A stretch of DNA of 64,000 nucleotides from assembly GCA_023213315.1 (NCBI GenBank), contig JAKCPI010001758.1, positions 124,001 through 188,000 on the forward strand, read 5' to 3'. The notes beneath the pieces were generated by a model, which saw only the letters and a program-made list of their open reading frames with translations, was not told the origin of the DNA and ran no database searches. The translations under genes and the position numbers were made by a program. Of the stretch, positions 1 through 11,403 are shown piece by piece; position 1 is the stretch's first letter; each line of letters begins with the position of its first letter. The DNA is from Euborellia annulipes (lineage: Eukaryota > Arthropoda > Insecta > Dermaptera > Anisolabididae).

Positions 1-372
1 TAAAAGCCCTTTCATTTTGAGAAAATCGAATAAAACTGAAAAACTACATCAGTAAAATACTAGTACTTTTTGGCCGATTTTGATTAAAAGCTTATTTTCA
101 CGGTCCCGGGGGGTGTTTAACTTAAATATAAGGGTGCGTACACACCTGCGCTCTGCTCCGCTTGCGAGCTGCTTGTTGTTGTTGTTTTGAGATGCTCGCG
201 AGCTGCTCGCCGCGATCCATCTCTTTGGATCGTTGGCAGGTTCGTCAACATAAATAATTTCAACGAGCAACGAACTTCGAGCCGCGAACTGCTCGCGAGC
301 GGAGCAGAGCGCAGGTGTGTACGCACCCTAACATTTCAGTCTCATAGCTCAATTCCTTCATGGTTAAAAAAA
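1..372 (-). mobile_element. HINE (Helentron-type element) fragment, split by a MITE
   Basis: Bases 1-131 and 329-372 together read as one HINE copy in minus orientation. They contain the family segments AGTAAAATACTAGTAC, TTTTGGCCGATTTTG and AGCTCAATTCCTTCATG. The window edge cuts off the 3' side. The Harbinger-type MITE at 132-328 interrupts the family phrase CTTAAATATAA/ATTTCA. Confidence 0.75.
132..328. mobile_element. PIF/Harbinger-type MITE, 197 bp, TSD TAA
   Basis: Perfect terminal inverted repeats of about 31 bp begin GGGTGCGTACACACCTGCGC. The element is flanked by TAA at 129-131 and 329-331. A 3-bp TWA duplication and GGG-starting ends are typical of PIF/Harbinger elements. The body is GC-rich, has further internal inverted pieces (GCTCGCGAGC), and encodes nothing recognisable. 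It is inserted in a HINE copy and is therefore younger than it. Confidence 0.8.
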
Positions 373-599
373 TTTTGAATTTCAAAAAATTAAATATTAA
401 GGCTTATACGAATCCTGAGTAAATCTCCACAGCCATAAAACATCAAATTAAGGCTTATATACTGCAAAATAAAAAAATTTTAATTATAAATCCTCTATAT
501 ACGTTATTTATTATTTTTGGAATTAAATCCATTTAAAATAGTAGAATTCAAGTTGTAATATAATTTTAAAAGAAAAGAATCAATTTTTAAAGACAATCG

Positions 600-870
600 A
601 TGAAAAGAATATGATAAAATCACATTCGGTGGGCTATATCTTAGAGGCCGTAGGGCGCCTATGTTGGTTTCGGGGGGCGCCAAGGGCCCGATGCGCCTGG
701 GGGGGGGGGCTCGCGCCCCCCTCGCCCCCCCCTGGTTACGCCACTGTTCTTAGCTGCTTCTGCCTCTTCACATCCATAATCTTTTGCTCCTGGGCAATTG
801 CAGAGTGGCAATGTGCCCTTACCCTTACCCCTCACCCTGCTCCCCAGATCCGACGCCTATACACATTATA
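600..870 (-). mobile_element. GC-rich hAT-like element end (CAGTGGCGTAACC), one end only
   Basis: Read on the minus strand from 758 the sequence begins CAGTGGCGTAACCAGGGGGG. This is a hAT-like terminus followed by long G/C runs (661-735). No partner end or duplication was found. Bases 759-870 are a C-rich tail of unknown nature. Confidence 0.4.
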
Positions 871-1881
871 AATACTGGTTGCAAAATACTTGGTTTTTTC
901 TTCATTTTACAATAAAATTTAAAAGCTTTACTCATAGGTCAGGGTTGTTGGAAATTTAGTTATGTTTTTTTTTTTTTTTTGATCATAAATCATAATAAAA
1001 TTTTTAATATTAACAATTTAATTTATACTATATGTATTTTGTTGAAACTAGGTCACTAGTTTTATTCTTAGGAATTGATTGAAGACAATTCAAAGTCATA
1101 AAGCAATAACAGCGATCATAAATTAATTATAATTAAATTCTCAAACTTGAGTAAATTTTTTTGTATATTTTAGTTATTAAGTAATTTAAATAATAATATC
1201 CAAAAGTCACGATCTGGTCTATTTTGGATTTAAACATTTCATAAGGACTAATAATAATATTTAATTTGAAGAATTGGAAAATCTCTCAGAATACTTGAAA
1301 AATTAAGTCATTTGCTTCTTGTTCAAAACGACAAAAATTTATTAAAAAACCTAATTGACTATCAAATCCAAGCAGTTTAATTAATTTGGCCTCAGATTTC
1401 GGAAAAAGTCGTAATATTTTTGTGATTCGAATTTGATTGAAAAGCACCTAATTTTTCAAGTAGTTAAATATTTTAAAAATCCTAAATCCTTTAATTATTA
1501 ATTATTATTAATTACGCGTACTATATAACACAAAACGTAATATTCTTTTTTTTATAAAAAAATTTGAAAATAATTATTAGTATGAATCATTGAGCAACTC
1601 TAAAAGAAATAAAAAATGGCCAAAAATTATTCAAGTGTAAATAAATCTTTTCCTATTATATAATTCGAGGGAAAATATACCTAAGCTCTTTGCAAAGTGA
1701 ATCTCACGCCTTCTTTCTTTTAAAGATGGATTAAGCTTTGAATTGTTCAAAAGAAAAAAAAAAAAAGAATATGATGAAGTAGAAAAAAAAGGAGCATTAA
1801 CGAACCAAAGATGGAAAATATAATTGAGATTTTATTTTATACAATATTTATTTAACCATTCATGAATAAATAACACATATT
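871..1881. other. AT-rich spacer, nothing recognised
   Basis: This is low-complexity AT-rich DNA with T- and A-runs (965-980, 1750-1766). No reading frame of any length or repeat family was recognised. Confidence 0.5.
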
Positions 1882-1918
1882 AAAAAAATTTGGTGTGACT
1901 GGTCGCACCAGATTTTTC
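1882..1918. repeat. HINE 3'-hairpin relic
   Basis: AATTTGGTGTGACTGG followed by TCGCACCAGATTTTT is a shortened form of the HINE 3' terminal hairpin. No other HINE sequence is attached. Confidence 0.55.
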
Positions 1919-2169
1919 TTCTCCTGTTTACCAATCCTGATTGAACTACCAGCTATAAGCCCTATGTATCTATCCTCCTTTTTGTTTGCCATTAATCTCG
2001 AGATCGGTACACATTTTATATAACTATATAAATTAACTATATAAATTAGGAATCCTTCTAAAAATATCAAAGAAAAATTTTATAAGTAAGCTATATTTTT
2101 AATCATTAAGGATTGAAAACTCTCATAAGAATAAGGCTCAGAGATTAACTTTGAGTTTCCATTATACAT

Positions 2170-2580
2170 TTTAATTGATTTCTAGAGAGAGAGAGTCAGC
2201 AGGTATGAAAGAAAAGAGACCTCCGCCCCAACCCGGATTCTTGGTAAACTGAGGCCTTGATACATCTTCGGATTCTTGGATGGATTCTTTAAGAGGGAGA
2301 GGGGACAAAGCATCAGAATGGATGCCAACATGAGCCTCTAAGGCCCTTTGTGCAAACCCCCAGTGTATTGAATGGACCTTCTTGTTTGGCTTTGCTTCAG
2401 GGGAGAGAGAGAGAGAGAGAGAGAGACCTGCAACCACCAGCAATCCTCTAGAGCTAGGTCAAATATGCAACATCCCTGATGGTCCATTTGCGCAACGGGA
2501 AAGAGGGATATGCCAACAAAATAGATAAACTTTCTTCTTGTTGTTCGGGCCTTTCTTCTCTACAAACTGTGATGGTTGAG
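2170..2580. other. GC-richer unique segment with a GA microsatellite
   Basis: This segment has distinctly higher GC than its surroundings and does not match the repeats of the window. A GA repeat lies at 2403-2427. Minus-strand frames up to 90 codons exist, but they run through the GA repeat and resemble no known protein. It could be a non-coding or untranslated part of a gene. Confidence 0.3.
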
Positions 2581-3267
2581 TTGTTCCACTTTTAGTAAGT
2601 TCTTTGATAAAAAAAAATCTGTCCCAACCAGCTTTAAAATTTATGATAAATTGAGTAAAAAAAAAAATATAAATGTGAAGCAATAAACAGTTTTTTTTAT
2701 TGTGAATACAGAGATTAGTCTTTTATAATATAAACAGAGGTCAGGGACGGCATTAATTTTAGTGGGAAATAATTACATAAAAAATTATTCCTCTCATATA
2801 GGTTTAACATCGAGAATCATAGGGTAAAATTTTTTGAAGATTACAATAATATGTCTATATAAATATTATTTATATCGAGATAAAAAAAAAATAAAAACTA
2901 ATTTAAATCTTAAACTCAAAACATCCATTGATTTTTCTCTTAAAATTAATTAATAATTCAACTTTGACCCAGTATATACTCTAAGTCAGTGATAGCCAAC
3001 CTGGGGGGCAATAAATAAGTGGGGACGATGAGGATTCTTAAGAAGAAAAATTATTAGGGTTTACTATCAAGATCAAAGAGAAAAATCTCCTAATTAGAGA
3101 GTTAACAGGATAGAAGATGACAAAAAATTGTCATAAAAATAAAATAGTCTGTTGATAATTCCAATCTATAATCGAAACGTCACTTTTGTTTTCATTAAAT
3201 AAAGATTGACCGAAAAAAGATACATTTTTGTTATTTTCTACATAACAATAAAATTATTATTATTAAT
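2581..3267. other. AT-rich spacer with a possible hAT end
   Basis: This is mostly featureless AT-rich DNA. At about 2986, CAGTGATAGCCAACCTGGGG resembles a hAT terminus, but no second end is visible. Confidence 0.35.
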
Positions 3268-3436
3268 AGTGTGTGTGAATACGATTGCTTAAAAACGCAA
3301 GCAGCCAGATCGATGAAATTTGGTATATTCTCCTTACACTAAAATTGTAGATTTCTATCAACTTTTGGAGTAAATACGTCACCTGATTTATTGTACTTTG
3401 TCTAAAAAGTTTTTCCAGAAATTTTGAAATTTCGGT
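3268..3436 (+). mobile_element. HINE variant subfamily fragment
   Basis: The segment is the reverse complement of parts of 45060-45240. Shared phrases include GCAATCG after a CA/GT run, CCAAATTT, and CTCCAAAAGTTGATAGAAG. It belongs to a divergent HINE subfamily and lacks both ends. Confidence 0.6.
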
Positions 3437-4641
3437 ATCTAAATGGCTTAAATATAAAGTAGACTTTTTTGTTAAAAATTTTAAATTATGTAAATGCAGA
3501 TGCCCACAAAAGGATGAGAAACTCTGCTTCAAGTTATCGTTCATTCAAAGCTAAAACCCTATTTTATTTTATTGTCATGCAAAAAATTTCATCATATGCT
3601 TAGTACTATTAAATACATTAAATAGCTTGTAAACCAGAAGTTTTCAAACTTTTTTGGTACCTATATCTGAATTTTCCATGTATCTCCATTCAATATTTAA
3701 AATTTTTCTATTTTCTTAATACTTTTATAAAAGGATGGAATATTTAATTTTTATATCAAGAATTGACAAGAAGACAAAGGAATTAATTTAAAATAATTAA
3801 ATAGATATTGATTTTGAGAAGGTTGGTTGATGGGCGAAAGAGAGAGAAAAAAGAGGGATTAATTAAAAACAAATATTGAAGGAAAATCAATAAAATGTAC
3901 TGTATATATCGGAAAAAATTGAAATATTTTATGTCGCTTATTCATCATCTGATCAAGTTATTTAGATAAGTTGTGAAATGAAATTCATTTAAATACAGAT
4001 TGAATTGCTGCACGACAATAGCCCGTAACGTACAACAAATAGTGATATTTTATTTAAAAGGAAATTATAATTTCCCCAATATGCAAATTATATCCTATTA
4101 TTTTTTGAAATGAAAAATAATTCATTTTTATTTCATCTGGTTGCATTAAAAAATTAAAAGTCTATTTAAAATTTTGATTTACCAAAACACACTGAAAATA
4201 AAATTATAATTAGTAGTTAAAAAAGATGAAAAAAAAATTCAAAACCACCATTTTTAGTACCGAATGAAGGGCATTCTCGGTTCTAAAAAAAAAAACCAAG
4301 ATCAATACGTAAATAGATGAAAAATCCTTAAGTGATATGTCTATGTCTGTGATAATTTTTTTCGTCAATGAAAAATTAAAAACTATTCATTTGTTTTGAA
4401 ATTTCGCATATATAAACTTGAAGTAAAGTACAAAAGTTTTTGGTTAACATCAACCTCGTATTTTAACTTTGATTCTTCACTTCTTCTTGACTTTCCATTT
4501 GCTATTTGTCTTAAAAAGAATTTCGGCTATCAAAGTCTGGGTTTGAAGCCATTCCAACTGTCATGATTGCATTACACTCCTCTTATAATAAATTAATGTT
4601 GAATTAGATCTTTATAAATTTAAAAGGTCTTAAAAATATTA
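3437..4641. other. AT-rich spacer, nothing recognised
   Basis: Low-GC DNA without a recognisable coding frame, repeat family or duplication. Confidence 0.45.
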
Positions 4642-4643
4642 TA

Positions 4644-5189
4644 CAGTCAATAATTCGAATTTTTTGATAATTTGAACTGTTTAGTTGTCAACTTCGGTAA
4701 ACCGAAAAAATGCTGTGTATTATGATACGCTCGATAATTCGAAATCCTTTTTATAACAAGAGAGGGAGAGTCGTTTTTTTTTTTTATATATCGAACTCTT
4801 TATAATTCGAATTTTTCCTAGCATGTTTACACCTCATTTTCAAGAAATAAGTATGTCTCTCTTACTGTGTAAAATTATTGTGACCTTAGAAGTTAGTTCG
4901 AAAAAAATGATATCGCCAAAGCTTTCATTAATCCACGATCAACTACTGTCTACAATTCTGAAGAATAAAGAGAAAATTATTATTATCATTATTTTTACTT
5001 TTTTAATTGAGCCTATATATAAAATTTAAGGAAAATCATACATATTTTCAAAAATATAATAAAATATTCTTAAGAATTCGAATTTTTTTTCTTTCCTCTT
5101 GGTAATTCAAACTTCTTGATAATTGAAAGTCTCGAAAAATCGAATTTTTCTTGTAGTCCCTTGAATTTCGAAATATCGAGAGTCGACTG
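4644..5189. mobile_element. pogo/Tc1-like non-autonomous element, 546 bp, TSD TA
   Basis: The left end reads CAGTCAATAATTCGAATT and the right end, inverted, reads CAGTCGACTCTCGATATTTC. TA flanks both sides (4642-4643, 5190-5191). Many TTCGAA/AATTCGAA motifs lie inside. A second solo end of the family is at 23301. Ends starting CAGT with TA duplication are typical of pogo-like elements. No transposase frame remains. Confidence 0.65.
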
Positions 5190-5424
5190 TATACTATTAT
5201 ATTTGTATCTCAATTTGCTAAAAAATTATTTAAATTTGAACATTTGAACAGAAAAAATCAAAAAAGAGATTCATTGGTTTGTTTAGATTATTAATTAAAT
5301 TAATAAAATTCTGTTCTGTATACTACAATTAAGCTTATTTCTTTGATTAGTGGGCAAAGATGTTATCTCGGCTTAGTCCGACCATTTATGAATATTTTTA
5401 ATGTCATAAAAATTCTCTTTACCA

Positions 5425-5600
5425 CTGGCGCCTTCGGCGAGCAAATGCATCAAATTTATTCTTGCTCACTGTTTATAAATTTTGCAATTTCTCGCAGAAG
5501 GTTTCAAATTTCACTCTCTGACTTAAATTTTAAATTTCCCTCTCACGCTCCAGTAACTCTAGCCAATCAGCGCCCTGATACGCACAGAGACAGGAAGTAA
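5425..5600 (+). repeat. Dispersed repeat with GCCTTCGGCGAGCAAATG
   Basis: About 175 bp shared with 26610-26720, including GCGAGCAAATGCATCAAATT and GCTCACT followed by TCTGACT. A short related piece (GGCGAGC) lies at about 23484. The class is unknown. Confidence 0.5.
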
Positions 5601-5756
5601 GCCACTAGCGCTTTATATTATAGTATGATGATATAATATAGACTATATGATTAATAATTTAATTTAATTGAGGTCTATAGCTGATAATACAATATAAGGT
5701 TCAGGAAATCCCAAGTGATTTACCCCTAATAATTTTTATTTAACATAAAGTGCCAG

Positions 5757-5796
5757 GGCCAACGTTTCGGTCACATATAGGACCATCATCAGGGCC
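5757..5796 (-). ncRNA. Hammerhead-ribozyme-like motif (type I, minimal helix III)
   Basis: In minus orientation the order is GGCC (stem I), CTGATGA (core), T, GGTC-loop-GACC (stem II), GAAA (core), CGTT, GGCC (stem I). The last A of GAAA plus C pair with GT, giving a 2-bp helix III and U at the cleavage position. Minimal hammerheads like this are known from Penelope-like retroelements. One extra base (T5785) before stem II departs from the canonical core and may reduce activity. No self-cleavage can be claimed from sequence alone. Confidence 0.5.
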
Positions 5797-5831
5797 AAGC
5801 CATTGATGATGGTCAAGAAGCCCCCCTCTTT

Positions 5832-6056
5832 AAAAAAAAAAAAAAAACAGGGCTCTTTGATTTTTACTCTAATAATTTAATGAGAAATTAAAAGAAAAGA
5901 ATGAGAGAAATTTTAATTATCTCTTAACACTTAACAGTAATAATTAATGCTAATCACAAAATAATAATAAAGCAAAAGCAGTCAATATATATATTGTCCC
6001 TTCTCTATGCAATAATAATAACATATCTAATTTCAATATATAAATCATTTGTGGAG
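5832..6056. other. AT-rich spacer with A-run
   Basis: It starts with a poly-A run (5832-5847) and is otherwise low-complexity AT DNA. Confidence 0.4.
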
Positions 6057-6360
6057 TTATATTCCCCCATTCTCCTCCCCTCTCCTCAATGATGTCGGCT
6101 TGCGGCCAACCGTGGCGGACGGACATGATTTGTTTACATGACCATGTTCAATGTTCAATGCATGCGTGCAACCCCACGTATATATATATATATATATATA
6201 TATGCGATTGCTATTTACAAGGTGAGTTTCCGCCAGCCGACCGTTGTCTACTTGCATATTCGACCTAAGTTGCCTCCCTCTGGTCCTTGAGTTTAATATG
6301 CACCATGCAATATGCAACACGTGTCTTTCACCTCTCTTTCTCACACCTACACGCATAACT
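6057..6360. other. GC-richer unique segment with (TA)12
   Basis: Non-repetitive segment of balanced composition interrupted by a TA microsatellite at 6179-6203. A good splice-donor-like string TTTACAAG|GTGAGT lies on the plus strand near 6216-6227. No protein similarity was recognised in any frame. It may be regulatory or an untranslated exon. Confidence 0.25.
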
Positions 6361-6559
6361 CTCTCCTTTAATAATAGGCTTATGTATATCTGATAATTAT
6401 TATTATATTAGAATATAAGTATTTATAAATTTATTTCAAAAGAAAGTATTCATTAATAACGATAGTATTCAAAGTAATAAAATGTGAGTTAGCAATATGC
6501 AGATGCAATGTTTGTTAGATAAGAAGTTATAAACATTTCTTTTATTTCAGCCTATTTTA

Positions 6560-6660
6560 AGCAAATATTTCAGCCAACATGACGTCCTCAGTCTGTTTAA
6601 TGATTTTTTACAACATTATTAAAGTACTGAAGATGGTTTGAAGGTTAGAAATATTTGCAA
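6560..6660. repeat. Imperfect fold-back with decayed hammerhead-like core
   Basis: The arms GCAAATATTTCAGCC and GAAATATTTGC flank CTGAAGATGGTTTGAAGG (plus strand). The order CTGAAGA ... GAAA matches the hammerhead-like series, but stem II is poor. Confidence 0.3.
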
Positions 6661-6671
6661 ATAATGTAGAG

Positions 6672-6848
6672 CACCAGATAGCTCAGGGGCCCACACCTTG
6701 TGCGTACGTGGATGACGACCACGAGCTGCCCTAGCTGGGACTGATAGTACTTCCCTTCTTTGCATGTCAGCCTCTTCTCTTCTATATTTTCAACAGGCGT
6801 CAGACCGTGCGATGGGCCGGCCTGTTCTTTTCCTTCCCGGTCGTAACT
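6672..6848 (+). mobile_element. SINE S1, 3'-truncated copy
   Basis: It matches other S1 copies from GCTCAGGGGCCCACA through ACGTGGATG, CGACCACGAGCTGCCC and CAACAGGCGTCAGACCGTGC to GGCCGGCCTGTTC. The copy breaks off where HINE sequence begins. Confidence 0.7.
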
Positions 6849-7112
6849 TAAATTCTAATCTACTGACGGAATATATGTCAACACTAAAAATCTAGTGTTA
6901 GAAAGCAGGGTTCGAGTACCGGTGCCGGAAAATTTAAGAGGTGTCAGAGTCTGAAATTTTACTTTGCCTGAGTCAGTGCTGTTGTGGTATAAAATAAAAT
7001 AAATAACTACAAACACTATAAAAGCCCGCGCCCTGGTGGTACAGAACACAGCTTTCAATTATCGAAAGTAAGAGAAAGTTGTGTGCTGTGCTACCAGTTA
7101 CACCAGATTTTT
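6849..7112 (+). mobile_element. HINE 3' end with an internal insertion
   Basis: The 3' hairpin halves (AAAAATCTAGTGTTAG and GTGTGCTGTGCTACCAGTTA) are separated by about 125 bp at 6907-7035. The insertion contains a tRNA promoter-like string GGTTCGAGTACC and may be a small SINE remnant. Confidence 0.6.
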
Positions 7113-8177
7113 TAAATTTTAATCAAAGATATGAATAGTAATATAATATTATTAAATTTTTCATTAACAAACATATATGTAAAAAAAATTATGTTTGTAA
7201 ATTTTGACATATTCTTAATCAATAATTCATATTTATAATTATTACTCCAATATAACCAGAGAACCCTAAAAACATATTAAAAAAAGTAATTAATCATTTC
7301 CTTTTTTCACAAAGCATTCATTGGGATTAGCTACGACCCCTGGAGATTTAAATAATTACAAATTTTTGTATTCTGATAATTACTATATATTAAACAAAGC
7401 AAAGCGGGGGGTGTCCTTTATCATTATCTAAATTTAGAGGTACTAACCAGACACTAATTTAACAACAATTAAGGTTAATAACTTTATTTGTCAGCAATTA
7501 AGTTATCGTTGGACTAGCGCACACATAGGTAATATTAATTTGTGGTGGCAAATGCCAACCATTGTTCAAGAATTTCCTTTCCACATAGTTGTTTTTAATT
7601 TTAATTAACATTTCCGTTTATATACTATGCATAATATAAACAGGACCAAGAATGACTAATTTTACCCCAAGGGATATTCTCCTTTACTTAACCTTAGCGT
7701 GTTATATTATAAGGTGTCCCAAAAGTCATAAAGACATCATTTATATTTTGAAATTTATAATAGTAAATTTAAGAAAATTTATTCTCTTCAATAATAGAAT
7801 TATTATCATTGGTCCTTCTCTAGCATACATAAATCAGCTCATAGCTAGATCGTATAAAAGATCATTAATATAAAAAGAAACTATTACAAATAAATAACTA
7901 TGAAGAACACTTTGTAAAAAAAACATGAATAATAAAAAAAGAAGAATTAAATATACAAATTATACACTAGGTTATATGTTTAAAAAATATAATTACACTT
8001 AAATTTCTTTTGAAAAAAAAAAAATAATAATAATCAACACTTGAAACATATGATGAATTTGTTTTTACTTATTTTGGTTCTAAGTAATTAATCACAGGAC
8101 TAAGATGATATGAGAATATAATACCAGGAACCTTAATGGCGCCCAAGGGGGGTTTCAAAGCCCTCGCAAAAATAAAT
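7113..8177. other. AT-rich spacer with a mariner-like terminus
   Basis: Mostly featureless. At 7711-7760, AAGGTGTCCCAAAAGTCATA resembles mariner-type ends, but no partner or transposase is visible. Confidence 0.3.
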
Positions 8178-8231
8178 ACTTTCTCTATATACAGTATATA
8201 TTTCATGTATAGGGTAAGAGAAAGTAAAATT
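8178..8231 (-). mobile_element. HINE 5'-end hairpin, solo
   Basis: ATACTTTCTCTATATA ... GGGTAAGAGAAAGTAAAA is the terminal hairpin at the HINE 5' end, in minus orientation. No body is attached. Confidence 0.6.
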
Positions 8232-8606
8232 ACTCATTTTTGAATATCTTGAGGGAGAAGTCATTATTTTATTTATAATTCTTATTTTACCTAATAAAAA
8301 AGTTTTACTAGTTAAAGAGTTTGAGGGTTGGGGAGGAGGTGGGATGGTTGCCAGAGTTTTGGGCAACCCCTATCCGAAATCCTGGCTACGTTACTGTCCA
8401 GGGGTAGTTGGAAGAAAGTTTTTCACTAGGAAGTTCTCGTTCCGCCCCCATTCCCCAACCAAAATTTATATTTAATCAGACAAATTTTATTTCGTTTATC
8501 ACCTGAAACAAATTAGATTATATTTATGGAATGCTACTAAGCTTATATTTTATTAATTTCGCCTTTTGTTTTGTAAAATCCTTAAAGACACTACAGATTG
8601 TTTTTG

Positions 8607-9290
8607 CTTTCTCTTGACTATATATCGTCTGCTGAGAATCATAGTGAAAATGAAAAAAAAAAAAATTGAATTTTTGGACGTTCGCCACTATGTATGATTC
8701 TCAGCAGGCGATATGTTAATATATAGAGGGAAAATTCATTTCAAAAATTTGATGTCGAAACTTTGATAGAAATTCACGTTTTGATGCCCTCTGTTCCTCA
8801 AAATGGTCTTTCTGTTTGGGTGTGCTCAAAATTAAACAAGAAGGAATTGAACTCTTCTTCTTCTTCTTCAGTCCTCGCCTTATTCCCGCGATGCGGGGTC
8901 GGCGGACCTCCTTTTTCCCTCCAAACCTATCATGTGTTTTTGCAACCGGAAGAAATAGGACAGGCCGGCCCGTCGCACGGTCTGACGCCTGTTGAAAAGA
9001 GGAAGGAAGAGACAGACATATAAAGAACAGGACTGCCTGTCCCAGCTCGGGTAGCTCGTGGTCGCCATCCACGTACCCACAAGATGTGGGCCCCTGAGCG
9101 ACAAGAAGGAATTGAACTACGAAGTTGAAATTTTATAATTAAGTTAGGAACCTCCTTGAGGCGTGAAAATAAGTTTTTGAACAAAATCGACCAAAAAGTA
9201 GGCCTACTAGTATTTTTTTCAATTTTCTCAAAAATCTCTCTAACGATTTATGATTAAAATTCATAATCTGTGTGACTAGTCACTCCAGAT
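8607..9290 (+). mobile_element. HINE copy split by SINE S1
   Basis: HINE segments at 8607-8853 and 9119-9290 join across the SINE duplication. The 5' end contains an extra hairpin (8622-8714) with arms ATATCGTCTGCTGAGAATCA. The 3' end retains TGTGTGACTAGTCACTCCAG. It is older than the SINE inserted in it. Confidence 0.7.
8854..9100 (-). mobile_element. SINE S1, full-length, 18-bp TSD
   Basis: In minus orientation it starts CGCTCAGGGGCCCACATC and ends in a (GAA)n tail. It is flanked by perfect 18-bp duplications acaagaaggaattgaact (8836-8853 and 9101-9118). Long duplications and a simple-repeat tail indicate LINE-mobilised retroposition. The start resembles a tRNA A box (GCTCAGGGG), but no clear B box was found, so a tRNA origin is uncertain. 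Short reading frames across it are not coding. Confidence 0.85.
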
Positions 9291-10099
9291 TTTTTATTCT
9301 TCAAAATCCTTGGCTCCAATAAAATGACATGCTTTTCCTCTTATATTAATAAACGAGTAATTCCCACGGGATTATAAAAGTAAAACTTTCTTTTCATAAT
9401 AAGTAGGTGGTCTAAGAATATCACCTGTAAATCATCCATTTAAAATGCCAAATAATATAATTTATCTCTTTTTAAAACGGTTTCAATATAATGATAATAA
9501 TAAACCAGAAAACATTTTGACACCACCCCTCGGGAGATTTTCATTTACCCTCTCTTTTTATCATATCAATCCCTATTTAATAAAAAAAAAAACTTTTTAA
9601 TGAGATAAAATTTAATTTTCCACTTCCACCAAAATGGGAATAGATATAAATCCCAAATCAATTATTTTGTTGTTTATTATATTCATACATACACACGTAA
9701 GAGGTGAGTGGATGAATCCCAGTAGACAGACCCATTCTCATTTAGATTTTAATTAATAAAGATATATTAATAACTCAATTTAAATATTAGTTTTTAAATA
9801 TTTTATACGTTGCTGTTTTTCAAATACAACCCCCTTCCCACTCCACCTCTCTCTCTCATACACGATCGAATTTCTAAAACAATTGTGGAATGATAAACAA
9901 ATTTAGCATGTGTAATTTTAATTTGATTTAATCCCGTTCGCTTTTCATTTTTTTTCTGTATTTTTTTTTCTTTTTTTTGTTTTTGATATAAACAAAATCG
10001 ATATGGCATTTACTTTGGATAATTAATCGCAACTCGCATCTAAATTTTAATTGAATTTAAAAGATGAAAAAATATTAATTAAGCTTTCTTAAATTCTAT
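9291..10099. other. AT-rich spacer, nothing recognised
   Basis: AT-rich DNA with T-runs (9949-9970). No feature supported. Confidence 0.4.
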
Positions 10100-10250
10100 A
10101 ATAGCGTGCTGGCCATTTGTACTAAGGATCGCGGGTTCGCATCTCGTCGCATGCGAAAATTTATTTCAATTTGATTGGGTACCAATCCAATTGAAACAAA
10201 TAGAGACGCGGTCTAAATGGCATCCGATGTCGAAAGAGACCTTAATAAAA
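10100..10250 (+). mobile_element. SINE-A (tRNA-derived)
   Basis: B-box-like GCGGGTTCGCATCTCG is followed by the family body (ATTTATTTCAATTTGATTGG, GTACCAATCCAATTGAAAC), the 3' module GTCTAAATGGCATCCGATGT and an A-run. The tRNA head is partly degraded. Confidence 0.7.
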
Positions 10251-11399
10251 AAAAAATCCTATAGGCCAGCGATATAATTTGAATAAATTTTATATTAGTA
10301 TTTAATATAAGAAATTAAATTTAAGATTTTAAAAGGACTTGAAATACTCGAAGAGACTGGATAAAAAGGTATTTTGACTAGCTAGTACTGTATACTAGTA
10401 GACAAAATCGCGCAACTATCTATATTCAGGTATGAAAAATTCTGAAGTTGGTTTATACAATTTGTCCCGCGTACTCTTGGTTCCAAGACATTATGACAAG
10501 CGTCTTGTGCCACCTCTACTGTGCAAGTATTTTTTTTTTTTTTTGCACGAAACAAAAAAGTAAAAATAAGACCTAAACATTGGTGGATTAAGAACGTTTT
10601 AGTAGGTCGTTGGACGATGTTATGCACGAAGGAACCTTGCGCCATTAACTTAAATCTGAGATTGTAAACAATAGTAAACAAAACCATGGCAATGACTTTT
10701 TTCTTGTTTTAAACAAAAAAAAATGCACAGAGTAATAATGTTGTGATTTAAATAAAGAGGTTTATTTTCTTTTTTCCTACAAGTTGGCAGTCTTATTTTA
10801 CTTTCGAAATGGCGATTTGTTCCTTTATGCATATCCATATATGGATTAACTCTCATCGGAAAATTAAAATATCAGGTTTTAATTAAATATTTTTCGAGAT
10901 CTATAGCCCTACATTTGACTAAGATATTTGTATTCAAAATTCCTCGACTCGGACTTTAACTGAGTCATAGAAATATTTAACAAACTCACAGTCTTGTTAA
11001 ATTTATCAGGTTTTATTTCGGTTTTTATACTCCTCTGATGTAACATCCCATAAATAACGTGTCAAATGATAATCTTTGAATAGCAATAACGCCTTTTCCA
11101 TTGAAATAGAAATTTGAAAAGAAAGAACACACACACGCACAAGAAACAGGCAAATACGTGGAGCATTTTGGTAAATAATCTCAAATAATCAACTATTACT
11201 AGGGGAGGGGGGGGGATATTATATTCAATACAACTTTTTATTATAGGCTTAGAAATTATTAAATAAATTTAATAATCGCCGACATTAATGTGTTCTTATT
11301 ATATTTAGGGGCCTGAAGTATTTTTTCTAAATGAACAGGTGAATCTCAGTTTTTTTAATTTTATTTTTAATTAAAACTCTTATTTCTTTTAAGATGAAC
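10251..11399. other. AT-rich spacer, nothing recognised
   Basis: Minus-strand frames at 10382-10856 show no family match. A G-run lies at about 11205-11217. Confidence 0.4.
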
Positions 11400-11403
11400 T
11401 TAA

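Noticed and set aside
8716..9184. Several 74-118 codon frames on both strands
   Set aside because: All lie within SINE S1 and the HINE around it.
10382..10687. 101-codon minus frame, with a neighbouring frame containing WHKTLVIMSWNQEY that faintly recalls mariner transposase C-termini
   Set aside because: There is no DDE motif, no TIR with TA, and the similarity is a few residues only.
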